Below are positions 1-6,953 of a DNA stretch of 46,123 bases, piece by piece. The notes beneath the pieces were generated by a model. That model did no database searches. It was not told the origin of the DNA and saw nothing but the letters and a program-made list of their open reading frames with translations. The DNA is from a virus: the IMG/VR virus record IMGVR_UViG_3300031857_000360, positions 1 to 46,123 of that record. The stretch is one strand, 5' to 3'. The translations under genes and the position numbers were made by a program. The number at the start of each line of letters is the position of its first letter. Position 1 is the stretch's first letter.

Positions 1-95
1 ACGCCCATGATCGACGCCTCCGTCTCCAGCCACACGCGCTCGAAGCCGGTGGTGCTGTTGATGGTCTTACGCAGGCGGATGGTGAAAGTCTTCAT
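1..95 (-). CDS. Start of an unknown leftward gene (runs off the left edge)
   Basis: Thirty-one codons are visible, beginning MKTFTIRLRKTINSTTGF. The ATG at 95-93 is preceded on the minus strand by CAGGAG seven bases upstream, a strong ribosome binding site, which fixes the start. I do not recognise the product; the alternating polar and hydrophobic residues look like the first beta strands of a small protein. It is the first leftward gene after the large non-coding region and points the same way as the replication genes at the right edge. If the genome is circular or permuted it could head that operon, which is inference. Confidence 0.6.
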   Translation of the reverse strand, partial: MKTFTIRLRKTINSTTGFERVWLETEASIMG

Positions 96-346
96 AGCAA
101 ACTCCTGAAACAAGATGTGGTGGGTCGAAGCCGCAGACACAACATGCGCTGCAGTCGCATCAACCCCCTCATCACCCGGGGGAAACTCCCATTTACGAGG
201 CCCAGCCATCCAAGGACCCATAATTGTAAAAGCGGTACCAGTGGCTGTGGGCTCGTCGGGTACCCCCCACGACCCCCCTGACTGGACGGCGAAGCAGGAA
301 ATGAAAGGGGGAACCCCTCCCAAAATTTCCCTTCTTATTCCGCGAT

Positions 347-519
347 GACCACCCGACCACCCCGACCATGTCTCCAGAAAACCGTACTCCCTATAGCCCC
401 ACCGCTAGCTAGTTTTTCTATTTCTATGGTCTTCCTGGTCAGAAGAGAGATAAGAGTAGGAAAGACAAGCACTTAACCTAGACCACACCACGTGGTCATA
501 ACCTGGTCGGACGTGGTCA
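347..519. promoter_or_regulatory. Cluster of GACCAC/GTGGTC words, operator- or origin-like
   Basis: GACCAC occurs at 347-352 and 355-360, with GACCAT at 364-369. Further on there is an inverted pair GACCAC...GTGGTC at 481-497, containing the palindrome CCACGTGG, and a direct repeat CGTGGTCA at 491-498 and 512-519, about two helical turns apart. Clustering in the only long non-coding region suggests binding sites for a regulator or initiator. No protein partner can be named. Confidence 0.35.
387..396 (-). promoter_or_regulatory. CTATAGGGAG element resembling a T7-type initiation region
   Basis: Read leftward, the sequence is CTATAGGGAG, identical to the -5 to +5 part of the T7 class III promoter. 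The upstream recognition half of the T7 promoter does not match, and no single-subunit RNA polymerase gene is visible in the window. It lies upstream of the leftward gene at 1-95. This is a weak candidate promoter only. Confidence 0.15.
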
Positions 520-549
520 CCCCCCACCCCCCTACCCCCGATATTCCCC

Positions 550-577
550 AAAAAACAAGGGTGACCCCCTGTCACCC
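550..577 (-). terminator. Intrinsic terminator after the D5-like helicase gene
   Basis: On the minus strand the sequence forms a perfect 7-bp stem, GGGTGAC/GTCACCC, with a five-base loop (AGGGG), followed at once by TTGTTTTTT. It lies about 40 bases beyond the stop codon of the leftward helicase gene. Stem, short loop and T tract are the classic rho-independent arrangement. Confidence 0.85.
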
Positions 578-616
578 TCGTCTGATAACACCAGTTTGTC
601 TCTCCCCGATAACACC

Positions 617-2014
617 CTATTCGGACCTTACGGCCAGCCCCCTCACACCCCTAATCCGTTCCTCGCCCAATCTCGCCCTGGTAAGCTTCCATGCGCTCTC
701 CTCCACCATCCGATGCACCAACTGGGCCTGGCTAAGCTCCTCCCTATACCCCACATGCGCCTTCCACCGCTTCCAGATCCCCCAGACGTTGGTCGTACTC
801 ACGAACCCAGTCCCGTTCTCCACGAAATGGGCCTCCAAGAAGTCCTGCACGGGGTTGTTCAGGGACTGGAACCGGCCCATAACCTCCTCTGCAAGCGTTG
901 GAACAGGCCACAACTGACCCGCATCCGCCTCCTCAAGCAGTTCCTTCGCGCCCTGCATGGCCCAAGCCGCAATGCCCGCCGTCTCCTGAGCCAGCTTTGA
1001 CCCCAACTGCAGGTCTTCCTTGCCCAAGAAGCTGTTCGAGAAGGGCAAAACCAGCATCTTGCTCGCCAAACCCTGCCCCCTATTAGGCAACTTGGGAATC
1101 TCGTTGCTCTGAACCACCAAGAAACCCGGCAACACCACGTCCCGGATGGGCTCCATGTACTTCCGATCAATCGTGACCGGGTCCCCACCCACAATGTTCT
1201 TCATGTTGGCCACAGCCAGCTCGCTTTCCCTGCTGTTCAGCGCCCCAAACTCGCTCACACTCAGCACCCGGGCCGCCTCAGCACCCCAAAGTCCGAACTG
1301 ACTGGCAATCTGAGCCATGCTCAGGCCCCTGAACCCGTCCCCCACGAGGTTCTTCACGACCCGCATGATCGTTCCCTTGCCGCCACGCACCCGGCCCTGC
1401 ATCAGCAGCCACCGTTGCCACTGTCGCGTGGGCATAAGCATCGCGCCCATCGCCCTTTGCAGCAGTTTCACCCACTTCTCATCCCCACCACTCCACTGTT
1501 CCAAGCACTGCTTCCACGTCGGACACTCCGCCGCCGGATCCCACGCACAATTCACCACTACGGGCTCAAAGAACAGCTCATCCCGCACCACAGTCTTGCC
1601 CGTGAGCGCATCCACCACGACATCCTCAAACGCCACGCACCGATCCATCACGGGCGCATCCGTTACCGTGCCCAACCACGCAGGCGCATAGCTCTGCTTC
1701 AGCCGGATCAGCGCCCTGAGCGCTGCCTGCACGTTCATCACGGTCTGCGTCGTCGGCCCCAACCTCCGAGTCACCACACCCGCCGCCGTTGGCGTCTGCA
1801 CATGGGCATCCTCCATAGCTAGCCACAGCGCTTCCTCCAGCCACCGCTCATCCCGCCTTACCCACGTACCAGCGTACCACTCCCACGGCTCGCCCCGCCA
1901 CTCCCACAGACCCAACCGGCCCTGCGGCGTCGTCCACCGTGCCCGCAGAATCGCACGAGCAATCACCATCGGCTCCGCACTGTTCAGCGGGTTCCGTTGC
2001 GTCAACACTTTCAT
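617..2014 (-). CDS. D5-like superfamily 3 helicase (phage/plasmid primase family C-terminal type)
   Basis: This 465-residue protein probably unwinds DNA at the replication fork. A D5_N-like N-terminal region is followed by an SF3 ATPase core. The Walker A loop GRVRGGKGT is at about residues 207-215, a Walker B-like strand (VLSVSEFG) at 250-257, and a sensor SNEIPKLPN at 303-311, followed by ASKMLVLPF. The last segment aligns with the arginine-finger region of D5 proteins, but the usual Arg is Lys (residue 319). No primase domain is evident, so priming would need another protein. GGAGG nine bases before the ATG supports the start. The gene is divergent from the late region, with only 16 bases between the two start codons, and ends in its own terminator. 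Confidence 0.85.
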   Translation of the reverse strand: MKVLTQRNPLNSAEPMVIARAILRARWTTPQGRLGLWEWRGEPWEWYAGTWVRRDERWLEEALWLAMEDAHVQTPTAAGVVTRRLGPTTQTVMNVQAALRALIRLKQSYAPAWLGTVTDAPVMDRCVAFEDVVVDALTGKTVVRDELFFEPVVVNCAWDPAAECPTWKQCLEQWSGGDEKWVKLLQRAMGAMLMPTRQWQRWLLMQGRVRGGKGTIMRVVKNLVGDGFRGLSMAQIASQFGLWGAEAARVLSVSEFGALNSRESELAVANMKNIVGGDPVTIDRKYMEPIRDVVLPGFLVVQSNEIPKLPNRGQGLASKMLVLPFSNSFLGKEDLQLGSKLAQETAGIAAWAMQGAKELLEEADAGQLWPVPTLAEEVMGRFQSLNNPVQDFLEAHFVENGTGFVSTTNVWGIWKRWKAHVGYREELSQAQLVHRMVEESAWKLTRARLGEERIRGVRGLAVRSE

Positions 2015-2030
2015 CGCGTATCCTCCAACT

Positions 2031-3272
2031 ATGTCTTCCTTTCCGCAAAACCCGATTGGTCCGACGTCGAACCCTTATGCCGCAGGCTCGCGGTATCTGA
2101 CTTCCCCGAATGCAAACTTGGTTTCAGCTGGATCGAGTGGAGGAGGCGGTGGAGGAGGAGGAATGGCACCGACTATTGAGGAGCGCATCGCAGACCTCAC
2201 GGCCCAGTGCGCTCAGATTCCGAAGGATAGCCCAAGCAAAGAGGATTGCGAGCGACGACTTGCAGAAATGATTAAGTACTCGCAGCCTGGACAGCAGGCT
2301 GCCTCGGGTAGCACTCTCGGCGGCCTCGGTACTCCGATGCGACCCGCTGCTGCACCTGCCGGTCTCGGAACTAACGCTGCCGCTCCTGCTACCCCTGCTG
2401 CTACCACGCCTACTGGTCAGACTGGTCAGACTGGTCAGACAGGTCAGACAGCCCGGCCAGCTCAGTCCAGTGCAGACACCGGTATTCCACAGGCAGCTCT
2501 TACCCTGATGGAGGAAGCTCGAAATACACAAGATCCGCAAATGCGTGAATTCCTTCAGCGCCGCGCTAAGGAGATCATTCAAAAGGATCGTGCCGATGAG
2601 ATGGAGAGGCGTCGAAGGGGGGAACTTGGTGAACGCACCGAGAACCTAGCGGCTCAGGCTGAGGCTCGCGACCAGGATCGTCGACGTCGGTACATTGAGC
2701 GTACGGGCGACACCAGCGATGCGGGTTATGCGCGCTACAAGCGGGCTGCTGGAATGGTTGACTACACCCAGCCTTCTGAACAGGCAGCCATCAATGCAGC
2801 ACGAATGGCCGATACCGCTGCTGCCCGTGAAGCCAACGAAGATGTGCGGGCTGCTCGGAACGTCAATCCCTTTGAGCCTGTGACCACTCAGCGTGTTCCA
2901 AGCCCCACTGCCATTCCGGACATCAATAAAGCAGTGGATCGCGGCGACGCCAATGCGATCCGCGAAGCAAACAAGCTCAACCAGAAGCTCGCTGAGAGTC
3001 CTGTGGGTCAGCAGATGGTGGTGCTAAAGCAGGAAATGGACAGGTCTGGTGCTCCGTTTGACACCCAGGTTCGACTGCTTCGCGCTGTGCAGAACGGGGA
3101 GATGACGATCGAGACCGCAATGCGTGTCCTTCGTGGAGAAAGCACCAGTGGCCCCCGTGAGCAAGCAGCTCGCCAGTATGTCGGCGCTGCCGATGCGTAC
3201 TACGACGCGCTTCAAAGCGGTCAGATCACTCCCGAGGAATACCGCAGGTTGACCGAAGGTGGCGCCTACTAA
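2031..3272 (+). CDS. Unknown low-complexity protein, first gene of the late region
   Basis: I do not recognise this 413-residue protein. Its first 44 residues are rich in Ser, Asn, Pro and Gly and end in eight consecutive Gly. Next come a short helical segment with two Cys, an Ala/Pro/Thr/Gly stretch with TGQ repeats, and a long charged, probably helical part rich in Arg, Glu and Ala. Such composition fits a virion-internal or scaffold-like protein. The start is uncertain: the ATG at 2031 has no ribosome binding site and lies 16 bases from the divergent helicase start. An in-frame ATG at 2163 follows a GGAGGAGGAGGA purine tract and could be used instead. Confidence 0.65.
   Translation: MSSFPQNPIGPTSNPYAAGSRYLTSPNANLVSAGSSGGGGGGGGMAPTIEERIADLTAQCAQIPKDSPSKEDCERRLAEMIKYSQPGQQAASGSTLGGLGTPMRPAAAPAGLGTNAAAPATPAATTPTGQTGQTGQTGQTARPAQSSADTGIPQAALTLMEEARNTQDPQMREFLQRRAKEIIQKDRADEMERRRRGELGERTENLAAQAEARDQDRRRRYIERTGDTSDAGYARYKRAAGMVDYTQPSEQAAINAARMADTAAAREANEDVRAARNVNPFEPVTTQRVPSPTAIPDINKAVDRGDANAIREANKLNQKLAESPVGQQMVVLKQEMDRSGAPFDTQVRLLRAVQNGEMTIETAMRVLRGESTSGPREQAARQYVGAADAYYDALQSGQITPEEYRRLTEGGAY
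2412..2447 (+). repeat. Four tandem 9-base repeats coding Thr-Gly-Gln
   Basis: ACTGGTCAG occurs three times in a row, then ACAGGTCAG, giving TGQTGQTGQTGQ inside the gene at 2031-3272. The in-frame unit length suggests copy-number change is tolerated in a flexible linker. Confidence 0.85.
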
Positions 3273-3276
3273 TCTG

Positions 3277-3693
3277 ATGTACATCTCCTTCGGTGGGGGG
3301 ATGCGGCTCGTGGGTGAGGACTACATCATCCGCGAGCTGGCTGCCCTCGGCCTCACGCGCCGAGGCTTTCGTCAGCTCTGCCGCCAGCTCAACGTCCCCC
3401 TCATCCACGCACGCGGCGATCGCGTGCTTGTAGACCTCATCGCCTTCATGCTGGCGATGCGCACCATCACGCGCCCCGGCGCACCCGACTTCTCACTACC
3501 CGGCTCCCAGCACCGACCAGGCACCCGAAACTCCCTGCCCCCACAGGAGATCATCGACAACCTTGATGAGACGGTCTCCATGTTGGAGCAGGGCCGCAAG
3601 ATGTTTGGCATAGTCAAACCTGGCACATTAAGATCTGCAGCGGGCGAAGTTGTCGCCCGACTGAAAGACACGCAAGCCAAGGTACGACCGTAA
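3277..3693 (+). CDS. Small protein with a helix-turn-helix-like segment
   Basis: The 138-residue product (from the ATG at 3277) contains LTRRGFRQLCRQLNVPLIHA followed by a hydrophobic helix. That pattern resembles a winged-helix or excisionase-like DNA-binding fold. The C-terminal half is polar with a helical EIIDNLDETVSMLEQGRK segment. No start has a good ribosome binding site: GTG 3259 overlaps the previous gene, ATG 3277 follows its stop, and ATG 3301 directly follows GGTGGGGGG. It ends in TAATG, sharing bases with the next start. A DNA-binding or packaging-accessory role is possible but unproven. Confidence 0.6.
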   Translation: MYISFGGGMRLVGEDYIIRELAALGLTRRGFRQLCRQLNVPLIHARGDRVLVDLIAFMLAMRTITRPGAPDFSLPGSQHRPGTRNSLPPQEIIDNLDETVSMLEQGRKMFGIVKPGTLRSAAGEVVARLKDTQAKVRP

Positions 3694-6203
3694 TGGCCAA
3701 GATCCCCACACCACCAGTCAAGTTCCTGGAACTGATTAGCAAGCTGCCGAAGGAATTTCAGCAGTTGGTCAATCCTTCTCGTGGTCGGGCACGCGGTGTC
3801 ACCGAGGGCGATCCCAGGTTCCAGTTTGCAGGTGAGGCCATCTTTGGTGGCAAGACTCTGACCGATGAGGCCATTGCCCTTGCTCTCCAAGCCAAGGCAA
3901 AGCGACTGCTGGCAGGCAAGCCAAGCCCGGAAGATCAGAAGCTGGCAAGGGCCATGCTTCGCGCTGCGTCTATTGCAACTGCAAACGTCAAGGGTCGAAT
4001 GGGTGCACGTCAGGCCAAGGACATTGGCTATGGCATTGAGCAGGGACAGAAGACTCCAGCTCGAAAGGCTGGTGCCCAGATCTTTGATCCGGAAGACGCA
4101 CGTCAGGCCAAGCTCGCTGAGCTTCTTGGCGAGCGCAACGTGGTCACCAAGGAAGAGATGATCGAGGTGGCCAAGAAGGTACTGGCAGGCGCAGTGCCCT
4201 CGTACGGCTACCGAGAGAAGACCATTGCCCGTGGCGATCCACTTGGCGTCATCATGCGCCCCGAGGAGATCGAGTCGATCCAGCGGACCATCATGATGTC
4301 TCGACGTCCGGAGCTTCGAAAGCTGAAGGAAGCTGGACAGTACAAGCGTCCCCCCAAGGGCAAGCTGGGTCGAGCTCCTTCTGATCCAGAGGAACGGATC
4401 CAGATTCAACGCGCTGCCAAGTTTGGCGCACGAGGTGGATATCAGCCCGTGCTCAAGGAGCGTCCGGGCGTTGTCGATTATCCAAAGGTTACTCAGACCC
4501 TTGGGTACTTCCTGCGTGGTGCCAAGTTTGAAGTCGACCGTTCTTCCGGCCGGCCCATGCTCAAGCACGCTGGCATTGACAAAGCAGTTCCCGCAGAGGA
4601 CGTGCTCAAGCAGGCTGAGGAAGCGCTGCCCAAGCTGAAGAGTGCAGAGTCTGCAGCTCGCAAGGCATGGCTGCAAGGTGGACGCACGGCAAGTTTGCAG
4701 TCCAAGCTTGTTGATGCTGAACGCGCCTCCACTCGAATGGAGGAGATTGTCAAGAAGATCTCTGCAATCTCAGGGCTTGTCACCACTGCCGAGAAGCTGC
4801 CCATTGCCCGGGAGGGTCTGGCTTCCATTGCCAAGGCAGCAGAAATGCGCCGCGAGAAGGCACAGCGGGGGGACGACTCCCGTCACTTTGATAGCCCCAA
4901 GGAATCACTTGAACGAGCCATGGAGGAGTCTGGCGCCGTTGAAAGCGCAGCTCGCAGCGTCAAGTCCAAGGGCCGGTCGGGCGGGGAACTGAAGCCACAA
5001 GGCCTGAGCAAGGAAGCTGTTTCCAAGCTTCAGGAAGCTGCAGGTAAGCGACCTCTCGTCATCCCGCGAGAGGTGCAGATGGCGCGTAAGGAAGCTGGAC
5101 TGCCACCCATCAAGAGCGTCAAAGATATTCGACGTCTTGTTGGCGCAAAGGATCTGAAGGCTCTTGGCATCACACTGCCAAAGAATCCGCGCATGAGCTA
5201 TGGCGAGCAGCTGCGCAGCTCTCGGGACTACAAGAAGAGCCTGGTGGGTGGATTCACCATCCCTAGTGGCATCACCCCATCAGGACTGGATCTGGTTCGA
5301 GCCCCAGATGCGGTGTCGTTGACCAAGATGGGTCGAGAGCTCATTGACAATCTGGATACGCGAAGCCCACGTCAGCTGTCTGTGGACTTCCTCAAGATGC
5401 GTCGCTTTGCCGCTCAGGCCGTGCGCAAGAAGGCTTTGAGCCAGGAGAACGCCGACTCAATCCTCAACACGACCGTGGAGTCTCTGCTGTCTGTTCCTGG
5501 TGGCGAGGCTGTGCTTTCGCAGCTTGGTTCTCGAAAGGTACGAGGCCGATACATTCGCCCATTGGCTCAGGACGTGCGGGGCAAGATCATTCCGCAGTCC
5601 ATGAGCAAGCCTGGCACCCTTGACATTCCAGAAGAGGATGCTGCTCGAATTCGGGAAGCACTGTTGAATCCAATCCAGCGACGTGGCGATGTGCGTCGAT
5701 TGCCGACCGGTCGCGCAATGTTTGAGGGCCAGTCGAGTCCCTACCCACGTGGCAGTCGACCCAAGTCCAAGCCCCAAAAGAAAGCGGTTGAGCCAAGGGA
5801 AACTCCACCCTCGCTTGAGAGCTCCGTCGATGCAGGCTCGCCGCCGGAGCCCGTTGGCAAGGGGATGAAGCCACTGGGCCCGCCAAACAAGAGGTTCTCA
5901 CGTCGCGAACTGAAGGAGCTTCGTCAGCTTGGTATCAGTCTGACTGAGCCTCTGCCACCCAAGGCTGAGGGTGGCAAGCAGCGTAGTGGCATCAGGGGAG
6001 CTGAACTTACGGTCAAGGGCAATCCACTTCAGGCGTTGCAGGCAATGCTGGAAGAGGCACAAACACAGCGAGCTGGCCGTCCGGTGCAGGGACCACAGCC
6101 CAAGGCCAAGTTGACGCCAGATGAAATCAAGCAGCTTTTGAGGATTGCACGTGCGCAACGACAGAAGGGCACGTACCGTGGTGTTCGACGTCCCCTGGAT
6201 TGA
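3693..6203 (+). CDS. Large basic protein of unknown function, likely virion-associated
   Basis: This 836-residue protein is rich in Lys, Arg, Ala and Pro. It is probably mostly helical in the first half and more linker-like from about residue 640, where Pro, Ser and Lys dominate. No enzymatic motif or membrane segment is visible. The ATG overlaps the previous stop as TAATG, so translation is probably coupled. Its place just before the terminase genes and its Lys-rich character would suit a DNA-associated structural protein, but I cannot assign a family. Confidence 0.7.
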   Translation: MAKIPTPPVKFLELISKLPKEFQQLVNPSRGRARGVTEGDPRFQFAGEAIFGGKTLTDEAIALALQAKAKRLLAGKPSPEDQKLARAMLRAASIATANVKGRMGARQAKDIGYGIEQGQKTPARKAGAQIFDPEDARQAKLAELLGERNVVTKEEMIEVAKKVLAGAVPSYGYREKTIARGDPLGVIMRPEEIESIQRTIMMSRRPELRKLKEAGQYKRPPKGKLGRAPSDPEERIQIQRAAKFGARGGYQPVLKERPGVVDYPKVTQTLGYFLRGAKFEVDRSSGRPMLKHAGIDKAVPAEDVLKQAEEALPKLKSAESAARKAWLQGGRTASLQSKLVDAERASTRMEEIVKKISAISGLVTTAEKLPIAREGLASIAKAAEMRREKAQRGDDSRHFDSPKESLERAMEESGAVESAARSVKSKGRSGGELKPQGLSKEAVSKLQEAAGKRPLVIPREVQMARKEAGLPPIKSVKDIRRLVGAKDLKALGITLPKNPRMSYGEQLRSSRDYKKSLVGGFTIPSGITPSGLDLVRAPDAVSLTKMGRELIDNLDTRSPRQLSVDFLKMRRFAAQAVRKKALSQENADSILNTTVESLLSVPGGEAVLSQLGSRKVRGRYIRPLAQDVRGKIIPQSMSKPGTLDIPEEDAARIREALLNPIQRRGDVRRLPTGRAMFEGQSSPYPRGSRPKSKPQKKAVEPRETPPSLESSVDAGSPPEPVGKGMKPLGPPNKRFSRRELKELRQLGISLTEPLPPKAEGGKQRSGIRGAELTVKGNPLQALQAMLEEAQTQRAGRPVQGPQPKAKLTPDEIKQLLRIARAQRQKGTYRGVRRPLD

Positions 6204-6205
6204 CC

Positions 6206-6787
6206 ATGCCTCCAGCTCTACCTGAGCCCAACAAGCCGCAGGATCCACTGACTTCGTTCTTCGCCTCCGACTCCGTGGGGGGCGCGTTGCAGGCCTCGGG
6301 CTTCGACGTCCACGAGGAGATGGAAACGCTAATCCGTCACTTTCGTGACACAGACCCCAACGTATCCCTCCGAGCTCATGCTAGACTGCGCCATGTACTC
6401 AAGGAGGTCGCTCAGGCATCGGGCCTGATCCAGCGCCAGAGCGCTGAAGCAATCGAGACGCACGAGGGCCGCAAGGTGAAGGTTTCCTTCGAGACCAACA
6501 AGCTGGTGGCCCGCATCAACCAGGAGAACATCCATGGCATCGTCAACCAAGACCGTCCGGAATTCGCCAGCACCTACCTCCCAGCCGCAACCGACGCCAT
6601 CCCTGCCGGAGGATCCGCTGGTGGTGCAGGCAGCAATCCAGATCCAGGCGATGGACGAGGGCCAGTTTGCGAGGAACGCGGGCCAGATCCTGTACGACAT
6701 TGCGATCCAGGATCCGACGATCACGATTGCAAGCCCGGAGATTCTGGGGATGACTCTGAAGAAGACGATTTTGAGCGACTCCGGTGA
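6206..6787 (+). CDS. Possible small terminase subunit; 3' part overlaps another gene
   Basis: The first ~125 residues look like a genuine helical protein (DVHEEMETLIRHFRDTDPN, then an Arg/Ala-rich helix). By position, two genes before the large terminase, it could be the small terminase subunit that recognises the packaging site. No clear helix-turn-helix is seen. From about residue 130 the composition changes to Gly/Asp/Pro-rich, while a different frame (6534-6953) becomes the protein-like one. Either two genes overlap by 254 bases or the two frames are parts of one product. ATG 6206 follows the preceding TGA by two bases. Confidence 0.5.
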   Translation: MPPALPEPNKPQDPLTSFFASDSVGGALQASGFDVHEEMETLIRHFRDTDPNVSLRAHARLRHVLKEVAQASGLIQRQSAEAIETHEGRKVKVSFETNKLVARINQENIHGIVNQDRPEFASTYLPAATDAIPAGGSAGGAGSNPDPGDGRGPVCEERGPDPVRHCDPGSDDHDCKPGDSGDDSEEDDFERLR

Positions 6788-6953
6788 GCTGCTGCCTGAG
6801 TGGCTTCCCCTGCTTCGGCGCTACGTAAAGCACTCGCTCGTGGCCAAGGATCCGCGTCTCGTTGCGATGGCCTTCTCTCGGATCGTCACGCTGCAGCTCT
6901 ACACGGCTGGCACGCTCGACAATGCAAATCAAGCGAATAACGCCAGCGCCTGA
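6534..6953 (+). CDS. Unknown 139-residue protein overlapping the candidate small terminase
   Basis: The ATG is preceded by AGGAG eight bases upstream, a strong ribosome binding site inside the previous gene. The first 30 residues are Ser/Pro/Thr-rich. From about residue 30 the sequence is a convincing folded, helical protein (GQFARNAGQILYDIAIQDPT and LLPEWLPLLRRYVKHSLVA). The frame is +1 relative to the gene at 6206, and its 3' end overlaps the large terminase start by 32 bases. It may be a terminase accessory or the C-terminal part of a split small subunit. I do not recognise a family. Confidence 0.6.
   Translation: MASSTKTVRNSPAPTSQPQPTPSLPEDPLVVQAAIQIQAMDEGQFARNAGQILYDIAIQDPTITIASPEILGMTLKKTILSDSGELLPEWLPLLRRYVKHSLVAKDPRLVAMAFSRIVTLQLYTAGTLDNANQANNASA

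Larger units (their letters stand above)
96..616. other. Main non-coding region of the window
   Basis: No convincing gene is present: the short open frames here lack a ribosome binding site and have implausible composition. The stretch holds C-rich runs near 271-290 and 520-540, an A/T-richer patch at 405-480, repeated GACCAC/GTGGTC words, a direct repeat GATAACACC (583-591 and 608-616), and a leftward intrinsic terminator at 550-577. It separates the 3' end of the helicase gene from the leftward gene at 1-95, so it is the natural place for a leftward promoter and possibly a replication origin. Neither function is shown by the sequence alone. Confidence 0.6.

Noticed and set aside
115-348. 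77-codon open frame in the left non-coding region
   Set aside because: No ribosome binding site, Pro/Thr/Gly-rich and without hydrophobic pattern; treated as non-coding.
387-412. Complete T7 promoter
   Set aside because: Only the ten-base initiation core matches; the specificity half has almost no matches.
3372-4676. Leftward open frame (434 codons) opposite unknown late genes
   Set aside because: Leu/Ser/Cys-rich composition typical of antisense sequence; late genes on the other strand are coupled and coherent.
6560-6620. Definite programmed +1 frameshift site
   Set aside because: No recognised slippery codon with stop or rare codon is present, and the second frame has its own strong ribosome binding site; kept only as one possibility.
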